Positions 33,897-46,616 of a stretch of DNA of 64,000 bases are shown piece after piece (position 1 is the first letter of the stretch; each line of letters begins with the position of its first letter). A program made the position numbers and the translations under genes. This DNA is from Lycium barbarum (Eukaryota; Streptophyta; Magnoliopsida; Solanales; Solanaceae): contig NC_083339.1 of assembly GCF_019175385.1 (NCBI RefSeq), forward strand, positions 45,537,330 to 45,601,329, read 5' to 3'. The notes beneath the pieces were generated by a model. That model was not told the origin of the DNA, made no database searches, and saw only the letters and a program-made list of their open reading frames with translations.

Positions 33897-36109
33897 TGTT
33901 ACGTCCCGTGTTCTCATGCGTTGGAAAGTGTGCGAGTTAAATGATATTAGTAACGGACACAAGGTTATCCCCCAAGCTTATAGGTGGTTAAAGTGATGGT
34001 ACACCTGTACCGTAAGGATGTGAACTTAAACCAATCGAAGCAAATAACTTTTGTCGAGTTTCAAAATTTATTTGAGTGAAATACGGTCCAAGCTATAATA
34101 TCCCGTATTTTTGGACTAGAAAAAAAATTAATCGCCCAACATGAGCAAATTTACCGAGCCCGGAGAATTCGATCATGTTCAAGGATGAAAATCGAGAGCT
34201 TGGTGTACAAAGAGTTTGAGGTCCCGAAATAATTTAGGGCTTAACAAGTGTGATCACGATGATTGAGAATAATATTTTATGTGTACCAAAAGGGACTATG
34301 GACTAGTGCTATATCACATAATCATGACAATGAGTATATGAAGTATATTAAAAAATAATTGTTATTAAAGTGAATTGAGATCAAAAAAATTAATTATGTG
34401 TGTAATTGGTTAAACGGGAGATTGTAGTGGAAGAGAATAAATCGATTAAGATTGTTGGATAAATATTATGTGGATATAATACACATTGATTGGTGTTCGG
34501 TAGTAGCTAAGGATTGCAGATATATATGTATTCGGTGGAAGGGACACAACATCATTTGTTGTTTTCTACAAAAGCTACATGTGTATTAAAAAGGTGTAGT
34601 GGCATCCTATAATAGTAGGTGGGCCAAAAGATGACACATGTAAAGCAAAAGAAATTACTTAATGTACCTATATCTTTGTCTTAACTTTTCATTAAGGAAT
34701 ATAGTTAGCTGAAACGTTATTTTATATGGATACAGCAAAAACGTGACTTCCAAGTGATTTTGATAGCACGTCACTTGCAATTGTAAGGAATAAAAGCATA
34801 ATTCTTTCCAAGGACGACATACGGGTTTAGCATACCGCTTCAATCTCGTTATTTTATTTTGTTGCGTTGTTGAATCTGGGCTTTCTTCGTAATGAAGTAA
34901 GGTGGAAGAAGATTATTTCTTGGAATATAAGGTAAGAATTCTCCTCTACTAGATATATTTAAAGTTCGTCCAGGTCATAGCTAAATTGTGAGATGAGAAC
35001 TACGAAAGTTATATCGGAAATCGGATAAATTGTTGTTGTTATCGTGTTGGCTATTTGGTGATTGTTATGAGTTACTTTGTGGGCTGGAATGTGATGGGGA
35101 TTGGTTGTAGTTTTAGTTGTTGTTATTTTTGTTACCGTGATACTATGTATATATGGAAATAAAGAAGTGTATACAAGTATCAGTATAGGAATTTATATTG
35201 GGCTGTTTTGGAAGTGATTTAAGAACGGATTTGATTCTATTTGGGCATGTATTTGTTGATATTGATGTTAGTATTGGGATTGATATTTTGGCTAAATTGG
35301 AATCATGAGGATTATTAAGTTTTTAAGGAAGATGCTACCCGAATATCGTTAGATTTCTAAGTAATTAACGATTGGTTTAAAAGAGTATCCTAATTTGATT
35401 ATTAGCATATTTGGTATTGTTTGTAGATTGGTAAAGCCCGAGACCTAAGTTATAGTTAACTTGAGAAGCGACGAGGTATGTAAAGCTATCCCTTTTTTCT
35501 TTTGGCATGATTTATATGAAACGAACAAACGACGAATGTATATGCTCCTACTCTTAGAGACACTAGGATGGTTAATGTTCTTGATTTCCATAAGCTATTT
35601 CATATTGTCTTGATACATGTCTATGATTCTTGAAGTTCTATTTGACATAATCCATAATGACCTTCAAGGGATACTTGACATGACTGTCGCCGTTGATACT
35701 CAAGTGTTAGTTCATTCTACCTATTCTATTGAGTCTCAGATGATGATTGAATTTGCATATGGTTTCTCACTACTCTGCTCGTGCATGCTGTTATTATATC
35801 TTTCACCGAGTCCTGGGCCGGGTATGTTTTCGTGCACAGTTTCACTGCATTGTTCACCGAGTCCCTCACTAGAAGGCCGAGTACGGTATATATATATATA
35901 TGATGATGATGATGATTATGTGATTATGGCACCGAGTATGGTATATGATGACTTTATTTACCGAGTCCCATAATGGGCCGGATATGGTATATGGTATAGA
36001 CATGCATGATTCTTATTTCGTAAGGCACAGGTGCATTGGTATCTTTTATTATCATACTTGTCTCCTGTAATCTTCGATTTAGTTATGATTCTCTTTGTTG
36101 TGTTTCATG
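33897..36109 (+). repeat. LTR J (+), cut by the LINE fragment
   Basis: Starts TGTTACGTCCCGTG inside D's LTR, after the presumed target copy GATTA (33892-33896). The start and the CCGAGTCC...GGGCCGG(G/A)TATGG hairpin chain (35810-35990) relate it to the LTRs of G, H, C and F. It includes a (TA)n run at 35887-35902 followed by GAT repeats. It is lost near 36100-36115, where LINE coding sequence starts. Whether it is a solo LTR or part of an element cannot be told. No gene seen. Confidence 0.82.
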
Positions 36110-37171
36110 CTTTGTTCCTGGTTAGTAGGAGGAGATTTCAATGTAGTTTTGAATGATGAAGCGAAGATAGGGGGCAATCCTGTTCAACCTCAGGATATAG
36201 AAGACTTTGCTTTTTGCATAAACTCCTGTGAGCTTGAAGAGGTAAATTTTAAGGGTAGTCCCTTCACCTGGTGGAATGGTAGAGTTGATGCAGCATGTAT
36301 TTTTGAGAGATTGGATAGGATGTTGGTGAATTCATTGCTTCTGGACAACTTTGGACACATAGAAGTGGAACATCTAGAAAGAACTAGTTCAGATCATGCT
36401 CCACTTATGTGTACCTATGGGGATAAGCATCAAAAGCTGGTCAAACCTTTTAAATTTCTATCTTTCTGGATAGAACATGCATCTTTCCTAGATACAGTGA
36501 GGCAGAATTGGTCTATTTGGGAGCATGATGATCCTTTCATAAACTTCAAAAGCAAGATGAAAAAGCTAAAAGGAGGGCTATCCAAATGGAGTAGGGAAGT
36601 GTTTGGAGATATATTCAAGCAGTTGATCATAAGGGAGGAAATAGTGAGGTTAAAGGAACAACTGTTTGAACAAAACCCAAGCCAAGTAAATAGAGTGGTT
36701 TTGCAGAAAGCTTTGGCTGAGACTAAGAGATATTTGCATTATGAAGAGGAGTACTAGAGACAAAAATCAGGTATGGATTGGTTTGTAGATGGAGACAAAA
36801 ATACTAGATTTTTCCATAATTTAGTAAAGGGAAGAAGGAAGAAATTGCAGATCAAAAGAATTCAAAACTCAGATGGTTCACGGATTGAGGATGAAGATCA
36901 AATGGCAGATGAGGCTGTGCATTTTTACTCTTAGCAATTTTCACAAGAAGAGTTAAATGGAGATGAAAATTTGTTGTCACTCATTCCTGTTTTGATTGAC
37001 CAAAACAGAAATGATCTTCTTTGTCAAATGCCTAGTGGTGATGAAGTCAAAAAAGCTGTGTTCAACCTTAGTGGAGCAAGTGCTAGTGGACCTGATGGCT
37101 TTCCTGGAGTGTTCTACCAGACATGTTGGGACATTATTGGCTTGGATGTATACAAGATGGTGGTGGCTTTC
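36110..37171 (+). pseudogene. LINE (L1-type) ORF2 fragment: endonuclease end to RT start
   Basis: One frame (with TAG at 36755-36757 and 36932-36934) reads the C-terminal half of an endonuclease/exonuclease/phosphatase domain: Gly-Gly-Asp-Phe-Asn-Val near 36124, Ser-Pro-Phe-Thr-Trp-Trp near 36258, Arg-Leu-Asp-Arg near 36310 and the catalytic Ser-Asp-His-Ala-Pro near 36390. A linker follows with Trp-Phe-x-Asp-Gly-Asp-x-Asn-Thr-Arg-Phe-Phe-His, then the RT entry Gly-Pro-Asp-Gly-Phe-Pro near 37090. The 5' half of the endonuclease is missing, and the RT is cut at 37171 by LTR I. Dead fragment inside LTR J. Confidence 0.9.
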
Positions 37172-39441
37172 TGTTACACCTCGGAAAATTTCCCGTTGGT
37201 ACGCAAGTAAATGAACTAATGATGTGTGCGAGGAAATGAGAAATGTATGTGAAGGGATGTGGATGATTAGAATGAAAAGTCGAGAAATGAGAAAAATTGA
37301 AAGTTGGCAAAACTGCCCAGTGGTCGTATATTGCAAAATACGGACCGTAAAGTGCAACACGATCCGTAAACTGGCAGTCGTAAACTGCCATGCAAAAGCT
37401 TCAGCCTTCTGCCAGTGGCCGTAAAGTGCAAATACGGACCGTAAACTGGTATACGGTCCGTAAACTGCCAGGTCGTAAATTGGCATGCCAAATTTCAACT
37501 TTCTGCCAGCTGAGGAAGAGGTATAATACAACCTGGTGGACGGTGTAAAGTGATTTACGGCCCGTAAACCATGGTCGTAAATCACCATGCATACAGGCCA
37601 AAGTCTCTGGTCCTGCTTAAGCTTAAAGACGACCACGAGGGACGGTCCGTAAAGTGGAATAAGGACCGTAAACCTCCATGGACGACCACTGTTCACCCAG
37701 CACAGATTTTCCAATTCATTAAATATGAGGATCAAGACTTATTTCATTTCATTACAACATTACACCACTTCTCTCTATAACTTCTCTCTACATTTATTAT
37801 ATGAGTTTTCAAGGATTATAAGCCATCAATAACATTAAGACAAGTGAATCAAGGGTAAGGGAATCATCAAGGATCATCCAAGTCAAGAAATCCAAATGGA
37901 GAAAAACAAGGGTTTTGCTCAAAGAAGAGTATTATCAACCAAAGCTTGTTCCTACAACTTCTAAGGTAAGATTCATGATTTTTACAACATGTTTAAGGTA
38001 TTGGAGGATTAAAATACATGGATTGTAGAAAATGTGGTCAACTATGAATGATGAATAGTGACATTTTGGGAAATAGTTTGAATTGAGTTATGAATGTTGT
38101 TGTGTTGTGATATGAATGTGTTATAAATGGTATTAAGATCATGAACTAAACACTTTAGACGAATGGACGAAGATGGGTGTTATGACCATGAATGTGGGTG
38201 AATTAGAGGCAAATTGAGGAATCTAGATAATGTGGATAATGTGAATGACTAATGGCCATTGTTATGATATTAATGAAGGTATAAACGCTAGCATTGGAAG
38301 GGAACGTGCAAGTGTAAAATAGTTCGACGGAAAGGTATGTAAGGCTAACCCTTCTTTCATAAGGCATGGTTCTTGCCCAAATTCCTAATTCCTCCATATG
38401 AGTATGTTGTCTTCACATGGTTGACATTCCGAGCTCATAAGCTCACGACCCTTGATATATACTATGATTATACTATGTTCCTCGTATGACGAGTAAGTCC
38501 ATAATGTAGATGTAACGATAACGATGAGAATAGTAATGATAATGATATCAAAAATGATGCAAAAGGTGCCTACGGGCTATTATACTTATATGTGCCTATG
38601 AAGGGCTATAATGAACCCCGAGCTTATAACGCCGGGTAGAATATATGTATATGAATATGTATGAAGTATGTATACGATTACGAAACGCGCGCACACCTCT
38701 GCAGATGGTACGGATAACCCTAACGCCTTGGTAGGGCCAGGTATGTATGATCTTGAGCCTTGGTTGGCCAAGTATGTATGAAACACCGATCCTATGAGGT
38801 CGGGTATGCTATGTAAAGTCTATGTATATGAAATGACTATGTATATAATATGAATATGAATGTGAAAAGACTATGTATAGGAATACGAATAAGGACATGT
38901 ATACGAATATGAGCACATGTATGGTACAAGTATTATTATGGGATACGAACGACGATGTATGCAAGTAAGCGACATGATGATGATATTACTGTCTCCCTTC
39001 CTATGCTATTTTCGTATGATATCTATTATGCTTCTATATTGATGTTGATCATGCTTTACATACTCAGTACATTCTTCGTACTGACGTCCTTTTGTTTGTG
39101 GACGCTGCGTCATGCACGCAGGTGCACAGGGAGACAGACTTGATCCATAGCTGCTTATTCAGAGATTGCATAGCAGAGCTCCATTTCTTTCGGAGCCGTA
39201 GCTTTTGGGTACTTATTCTTTTATGTATATAATTGTGGGCATAGCGGGGTCCTGTCCCGCTCATACGATTTGTCATACTCTTAGAGGCTCGTAGTCATGT
39301 GTATGTGGGTAGAGATGCTCGACCATGTCGGACCATGTTTTGTATATCTTTTGTTAGCCACGTCGTCCTTGTACTTATGATGTGGCATAAATGCCTATGA
39401 TATGTTAAATGATGATGGTCGTCTAATGGGGTCAATATGAT
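37172..39441 (+). repeat. LTR I (+), cut by element G
   Basis: Starts TGTTACACCTCGGAAAATTTCCCG after the presumed target copy CTTTC (37167-37171). A long array of TACGGACCGTA-type palindromes occupies 37310-37685, with TTAAATATG near 37718 as a TATA candidate. The hairpin block is at 39055-39135. It is the same family as solo LTR K. It is interrupted at 39441 before its expected end by element G; the rest should lie beyond the window. No gene seen. Confidence 0.88.
37310..37725 (+). promoter_or_regulatory. LTR I U3: palindrome array
   Basis: ATACGGACCGTAAA, ATACGGTCCGTAAA, TTTACGGCCCGTAAA and several half-copies recur over about 375 bp, then an AT-rich TATA candidate. This is the densest array in the window. 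Confidence 0.6.
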
Positions 39442-42400
39442 TGTTATATCCCGTATTTTTGAACGTTGGATTATTTGTAAGCTGAGGTGGGGCCCACACG
39501 TCAAGATTTTTTTTGGAATATGTGACAAGCTATATGAATCACATATGTAAAGTTAAACACAACTCTTGAAGGACCCTTGGGCCAAATCAAAGTGGAAGCC
39601 CTCCAAACGAATATTTTTAAGAAAACGTTTCCGGGTGACCTGACTTGGAGGGGAAAAAACGGTATTATAAGTTTGGAATTTGGAAAAATACCAAGAGATA
39701 GAAGTTATAGATAATTGAATTGGCTTTCCAACCATAGGTCGTGGGTTCCTAGGTGAAGTCGGTACAAGGGGATATGGACGTTTTAAGGTCGAAAGGTATG
39801 TGGGCTATGCCCAACTCGGGACCAACCGGTTTGGCCCAAGAAAAATGAAAAGAAAAAAAAATGAGGCCTATGTTTAAGAGGGTGGCCGGCCAAAGCCATG
39901 GCCCAAACCCACAAAAAAATTAATGAATTTTCCATGTGTTAAAATAGATGAAAGGGACCATATACTTATCACTTTATCCATTAGAATTTTCAAGAAACCC
40001 AAAAGATGAAGAACAAAAACAAAGGGCCATTTCAGCCAAGACCCATGGAAATTAAGTACCTTAAATCTTGTTCCAAAAATTGTTTTCTTGTAGTATTCCT
40101 ACCAATTCAAGTACCCTCTACAACGTGGTATAATTATTTCGGAAGATGGTTCATCCGTTTCATCGTTTCCGCACTTTGGTTAAGTGAAGAAGATTGGAGA
40201 AAAAGGTAAGAATTCATTCCATGTTATTATGTTATGAAGGTTTGTTTGTGTTGTAGTATGTAGAAATGAGTAGAAAGTATGGAAATATGGAAGTTTGCAA
40301 AGTGGGTATGTAAGTTGGCATGTAGCCGTGTGTGTATGTATGTTATATACATATGGTGAGTTAAATTTATGTCGTATTCTAGTTGTGAGTATGATGGAAT
40401 TCATATTGAGAATGAAAGTTGAATGAATTTGGTTGAAGTTGGAAATATAGGTATTGGCCGTGTGGTATATGGAGATTAGAATGGGAATGAATTAATTTTG
40501 TTTAATATGTTGGTTGTGTTGTTGTGATCCTTATAATGTAAAGGAAGGTAATATGATTTAAGTTGGCATTGAAATGGAATGTAGAAGATTATGTCATTCT
40601 AATATGATTTTATGATATTGTGGAAATGAAGTCGTTAAGGTGTAAATTATGATGATTGTTGATGAAGTTGGAAGATAGAACCATGTTATGAAAATGTTTG
40701 TTAAAGATTAGAAGTTTTGGTGGAATTATGACTTTGGTGGAAAGTTTGTATATTGTGTATATCTTGTGAATATTTTGTGGAATTGATATGAAATGTTTCC
40801 AAATTATATTGTGATGATCTTGATTAATGATGAATGTGAAACCCTTGAGATTTGTTTGGAAATTTGAAGTTAAGATGGAAGTATCGCACTATGTTGGAAA
40901 GGGAACTAGTTGTGCCATATTGTGTCTTGTAGATATTGTTGTTGCTGTTAGTGTTGTTATTGGGTTGTTGTTGATTGTTTTGGCCGAGTTGAATTCTCGG
41001 GGATGTTATATGTATAGGGGAAATGCTGCCCAAATTTCTGTAGAAAAGTGTTGATTTGATATTTAAGTCCTAAAGTCTTAGGGTTAACATTTGGTAAATG
41101 TGACCATTTGTAGATTTTGGACGAAACGGGAAGTGAACTTGGAAAGGCGTAAAAAGCATAAAAGGTATGTAAAGCTATCCCGATTCTTCTTTTGGCATGT
41201 CATAGATGTACTAGGATCGGATTCGAGCCTCGGAAAACATTCTGTCTTTCGGAATCCGCGTTTGAAATTGTCCCTTTTTCATTCATTGGAATTGAACCCT
41301 ATAAGTATGCTTTGTTAAAGAATTGTGTAAACTTCCGCAAATTGTCTAGAAAGTTATGAAATGTCCCTAGGACCTCCGTAGGTGACTCCATAAGCTTAAT
41401 ATACGTAATTTGAGCCCACCGCTTCGGTTGTCCCGAGGTGGGCCCACTTTTTTCAACTTTACCCTTTTTGTGTTTATAACTTAATTTCAAGCGGTTCTAA
41501 AGAAAACGCCTTAACTACTCTTCTAACTACCAATGATATTTATTCTAAATACTTTATTGAATCTCTGTAAAGGTATGATATTTTGTGTCTCATTTAGTCT
41601 CCCACTATTCCCGCTTTGCCTTTTAGTGTACTATTGCCTTATTTTCGAACAATATAAAATGAAACGTTTTAACTATCCTTTTAACTACTAAGGAAAATTG
41701 TTTTAATGATTCCCTCGAGTCTGGTAAACTATTTTGGAATATGAAAATGATCCCAGAAGGATTATTCTTCCGTAACTCATTATGACATACGACATACACT
41801 TACTATGATTCTGTCCGATTTCATTGGTTTGATTTGTCATCCGATATGCCTCATTGAGTCTCTGGAAATATATGGTATTTTTATTGCATTTAGTTTCCCA
41901 CTACTCCATTCGTGGATGCCTCAATGTTTCCCACACTGAGCCCGGGCCAGGATATGTTGTCAAGCGTATTCCACTGCATTGTTCGTCGTGCCTCGATGTG
42001 AGGGGGCAGGTATATATGTACAGGGGTTGTGGAGTACGCTGTGCCATGTACACACATTCTGATATGATATGATCTGATATGGCCATCTGATATGATATGT
42101 TATGTTACGGGGTTATCCCCTATTCTGCTCCTTATGTGTGGTGGCACCAGCGTCGGGGGGTGGCCACGTTCTGTTTGCCGAGTCCCTTGGCAGGGGTCGG
42201 ATATGATATGGTATATGTTTCTGTACACACTCCTCATGTTTTGAAAATGTGCATTTGATACCTCAGACGTTACACTCACTTCTCTCTAAGTTCTGTTTCG
42301 GTTATGATCTTGTTCCGTAATGAGACCAGGTATGACATATGTTTTCAGCGAATACTATTTATGCTATATGATCAGCATTTTGCTAATCTGGATATTCAGT

Positions 42401-42924
42401 TCATTTTCTGTATCTTCTGCTTCGATTATGACTTTTTTTATTACGTTCCGTGCTTTACATACTCAGTACATATTTCGTATTGACCCCCTTCCTTCGGGGG
42501 CTGCGTTTTCATGCCGCGCAGGTACAGACGACAGATTTGCTGACCCGCCTTCCTAGGACATCTATTCTGCTATTTTGGGAGTGCTCTTTTGTCCAGAGCC
42601 TATATGTTGGTACAGTCTGCTGCTATTGTATATATGTATGCTATTCAGGGGTATGACGGGGCCCTGTCCCGTCTTGTGATTCTGTTATAATCTGTAGAGG
42701 TCTGTAGACATACTTGTGTGGGTTCTGTATATGTTTTGGGATGATATGATCTGTGACAGCCTTATCGGCTCCCATGTACTATGTCGGTTCATTTATGATA
42801 ATTACTAACGCCAATTGACTTTTACATTTAAAAATATTCTGCTGATATGCTAGTCTGGGTTATTGGGTACGTTTGGGTGTCCAGCACGGACACTAGTCGC
42901 GGCCTACGGAGTTGGGTCGTTACA
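39442..42924 (+). repeat. 5' LTR of element G (3483 bp)
   Basis: TGTTATATCCCG...GGGTCGTTACA. The start parallels LTR H, and the 3' part has the hairpin chain (41935-42200) and the CTCAGTAC hairpin block (42461-42530). The longest LTR here. Degenerate GATATGATATG repeats lie near 42060-42110. Small open frames inside show no recognisable protein. Confidence 0.88.
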
Positions 42925-42928
42925 AAAG

Positions 42929-42940
42929 TGGTATCAGTGC
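42929..42940 (+). other. Primer-binding site, element G (one substitution)
   Basis: TGGTATCAGTGC, four bases after the LTR end. It differs from the initiator Met tRNA match at one base (AGAGC to AGTGC). Confidence 0.88.
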
Positions 42941-43563
42941 GGTTCGTCCTCGGAGTGTCTACAGACCGTGTCTAGTAGAGTCTTGTTTATCGGTGTGTTG
43001 TGCACCACATCTATAAACAGGAGGCTACAGGACATTTAGGGTGTTACCTTTCTTTGAATCTTAGATCGTGCGATAGAGCCAGCTGTAGGAAATGAATTCC
43101 TTTTTTTACTAACCTCTGATTTCAGCTGGAGAATGGTATCGACGTAAGACAGTGACTGATGATATTGGAAGCTACATAGTACACAGGTAAGTAATGGTAT
43201 GAAAGATGTATGCTAGGTAAGGTGTTTGAAATACGATTGAAACATGAAGCAGAAGATTGAAAAGAAAAAAAATAAACAGGAAAGTGTAGTAGGTGTAGTT
43301 TGAGTTGGGCATGTGAGGTAAGCCTCGGCATCTTTATACTTTTATTTGAAATTGTTAGCCCTGTGTGGCTATGATGCGATATGATATGATATGTATATAC
43401 GTATATGTGTTGGCCCTGTGAGGCATGGTTGGTATTTCCTGTGTACAGGTTTTGGGATAGTAAGAAATACAGAGGAACCTCTGCCCAAAGTTTTCTAGGA
43501 ATATGAAGAGGAAAATGAGATATAAATTCTTAACATGTCTTGAGGGTCGATACTGATAGGGCA
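42941..43563 (+). other. Element G leader with 3'-UTR-like segment
   Basis: No Gag start is present. From about 43345 to 43545 the sequence follows the region that normally lies between the chromodomain stop and the polypurine tract: CCTGTGTGGC, CCTGTGAGGCA, TGTGTACAGG and AGGAACCTCTGCC. These blocks occur in order in the 3' untranslated region of B (8330-8470, minus strand) and A (3820-3960). The same segment is in H (63690-63910, minus). Confidence 0.72.
43559..43563. repeat. Target-site duplication of F, left copy
   Basis: GGGCA, repeated at 54553-54557 after F's right LTR. Confidence 0.92.
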
Positions 43564-46480
43564 TGTCACGACCCAGCCCCGTGGGCCGCGACTGGCACCC
43601 TACCTGGGTACCCAGACCGAATCGCACATTCATTGTCAAATCCAAACTTATTTCAGAATTTTACGAAATCATATCAAACATAATTTATATCAAAATGTGT
43701 CTTAAGCGGTCGCACCAAATTAAAATGCCATATCAAATACAAACTGAGCGGCGGAATAGACATCGCCGGTCAAAAGTGCAAACATAAGCATAAGGGCCAT
43801 TTGGGGCCATCATAACAAACAGACCGCTTTAAGACCAGAAAACGAAATCAAACCAACATATACAGGACCCTCATCCCACGTATATGACTACAGGCCTCTA
43901 CGAGTTCAAAACAAAGACATATGGCGAGACAGGGCCCCGCCGTACCCAAATAGTCAAATGTACAGAATATATACAAAGCAAAAGGAGTCTGTACCAAAAG
44001 TGGACTCCGGATCAAAGAGGAGTACTCCGGAATGGCAAAGAGTGAAGCCTACTGTGGAGGATCACCAATGTCTGCACCTGCGGGCATAAAACGCAGCCCC
44101 GGAGAAAGGGGGTCAGTACGAAATATGTACTGAGTATGTAAAGCACGGAGTACAGAAATATGGATCAAAACCGAAAGCAAACCAGATGTCAAAGTGGAGT
44201 ACAAATCGGTATGTCAAAATCATATACGTATACATAATGCAAACGAAATCATGCAAACGCTTAGGAACGTGGTCGCCACTCCGACGCTGGCGCCACACAC
44301 AGCATAACACCAGAAGGTTTCAAATCTCCGTACATCCCCGAACACAAACATAATCATAGGTGAGCGTATCGCATCACGAGCCATATCACAGCATAACTCC
44401 AAACGGAACCCGGCCCTATGGCGAAGCCTCGGGAACCGTAACACAGCATACGGCTGAATTATCATAAAGTGCACGAATCAAAACCGGCCCGGGAATCGGT
44501 GAACGAAGTCATAACAAGGCACGAGCGGAGTCGTGAGCAGACAAATGCAAGTAGTATTTCAAAATAGTCTTCCAAAACATAATAATCTCAAAAATCATTT
44601 CGTAATACAAAATAATCGCATACTTAGTCGATATAAAGTTTCATTTCACCAAACATTTCCAAAATAGTACGTATAGCTCAAAACGTTACTTAGCATATCG
44701 TAATAGTCCAAACATATCCCGTAGGAGGAAATCCCAAAATTGAAAGTACTATCTCAAACTTTATTCAGAAGGACAGCCCAATAAGACAAATAGGGCGTCT
44801 CGGGGTTAGCGGGCCCACCTCGAGTCGAATTGACGTGGCGAACATATTTACCGAACGTTTATAGGCCAAAGGTCATACATAATCATTTCTAAGTTACCCG
44901 ACCACATTTCGATAGGTTTCGGACGAGTGGTGGCATTCTAGCCAAAATAGAGCCCTTAGGCTTCAATTGGATTGAATGAATAGTAACTTTCCTGTGGATC
45001 GGGTTTCGAGGAGCAGAAATGCTCCGGAAGTTCTCATATTCGCCTATCATACTAAGATATGCCAAACGAAGGAGTGGGAAGCTTTACATACCTTACAGAC
45101 GTCGTATGCTCTCCCAAAAGTCAAGTCCCATTTCGTCTGAAATCTGCAAATGGTCAAAGTTACCAATTGAGATTCTTAGGCTTAAAAATGCCTTTAACTT
45201 CATATTTTGCGTACCGAAATTTCGGCAGCATTTCCCCTATAGATCTAACATCCCCGAGACTTAGCTCGGCTCAAAATACATCAATACAACAGCCCACACA
45301 TCATCAAACAACACAAGTAATAATCAAACCACTCTAGCTTCAAAGTTCTACTTTGTTACCTAAGTTGGCAACTTTCATTCAAACTTCCAAAACTCCAACT
45401 CTATATCTACATAATTGTATTCATTTCCTCATTCAAACTTATACAATCACATCCCAAATACAATCCAAGACATACACGAAATTGCCCCAAAATCCATTAC
45501 TTTCCATAATTCTTCAAAACATCGAAAATTCACGACGAACATTCTAACTTACGTCGTTTCCTTCTGAATTCATTAATATCAACTATAACTCATATTTAAA
45601 GTCTTTAGCACCTTAAATATACAATGATATACACAATTATACCAAAGGTATACACTTTCCGATAATGTCCGAAATCATTTTCCAACGTCAATTTAATTCA
45701 TCAATCAATCATTTACGACATAAAGATCACAACAACACATTATACAAACTAAACAAGATCAATTCACATCACTTTCTTCTTCCTAGGGCTCACGGCCAAC
45801 ATGCAATATACACACACACCCACGGCTTTCTATATACACCAAAGTTACGGGATTCTCGTCTATTCCCAATCCTTAACACATTCATATCAATTCTATAACA
45901 TTAGAGGGGCAAAATTCTTACCTTTTCTTGAATTTCCGACTTGTCGCAAACGAGGTTCTCGTGCCAAACTAATTATACCCCGTTGAAGAGGATCTTGAGT
46001 ACTTCACAACTATGTAGAAACTAATATTTTTGGATCAACAACAAAGCTTGGGAAATTTTTTTCTCTTCTTTTCTAACTCTCGGCCGAATGCCCTTTTTGA
46101 GGTGTTCTTTGATTTTTGTTCTTTGTTCTTGATAATCACTAAGTGTGAATTGTTATATATCCACATAATTGATCATGTGCATAGCACATGATCACTAAGG
46201 AAGAAGCTTGGGCCTTGGACATGGCCGGCCACTTCACAAGTTTTTGGGCCTCAACTTTGTGTCAAATTTTTCTTGGCCCAATTCATAAAACGTCCCGTTT
46301 TGTAATTCCCGAAACTAATTTCCGAAATTCCAAATTTACCCTCGGCCTTCCCCGAAGTCTTAACATTAATGATTCCATAACCAACATAGTCATATTCACT
46401 AAAATCAAATTATTTCCTTTTAACACACAAATCGTAATTATTTCTCGATTTCCAATTATACGAAAACACGGGACATAACA
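43564..46480 (-). repeat. Left (3') LTR of element F
   Basis: TGTCACGACCC...GGACATAACA. Hairpin block 44072-44146; hairpin chain 44265-44535; ten-base-arm palindrome GATCATGTGC-ATA-GCACATGATC at 46171-46193 next to the TATA candidate (46153-46160). No gene seen. Confidence 0.95.
46171..46193. promoter_or_regulatory. Palindrome upstream of LTR F TATA box
   Basis: Perfect 10-bp arms with a 3-base centre. The right LTR copy (54243-54265) has one arm substitution, and the C copies have 7-bp arms. Confidence 0.6.
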
Positions 46481-46515
46481 TTCTCCCCCCTTAAGGACAT
46501 TCGTCCCCAAATGTT
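46481..46515 (-). other. Polypurine tract and hairpin, element F
   Basis: The minus-strand purine tract (46481-46496) abuts the LTR. The hairpin arms at 46496-46515 carry mismatches (GACATTCG / CAAATGTT). Confidence 0.8.
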
Positions 46516-46616
46516 AAATAAATATTATGAAGGCTCACAAGCATAACGGGAAAACCATTTTATATATATATAGCACACATGGTCCATCCGTTCATTGGTA
46601 CAACAAATACAACAGT

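Noticed and set aside
33366..33940. Tyr/His/Ile-rich open frames in D's right LTR
   Set aside because: They translate CATAT/CGTATTC and ATC repeats and are not conserved as frames in the left LTR.
35617..35973. 118-codon frame in LTR J
   Set aside because: Includes (TA)n/(GAT)n repeats and hairpin-chain DNA, with no domain.
37310..37690. CRISPR-like array
   Set aside because: Units are short, irregularly spaced, variable and palindromic, in plant LTR U3; no regular spacers or cas genes.
36977..37735. 252-codon minus-strand open frame across the LINE/LTR I junction
   Set aside because: It crosses an insertion boundary and runs through the palindrome array, has no recognisable domain and is antisense to the LINE. 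Chance frame.
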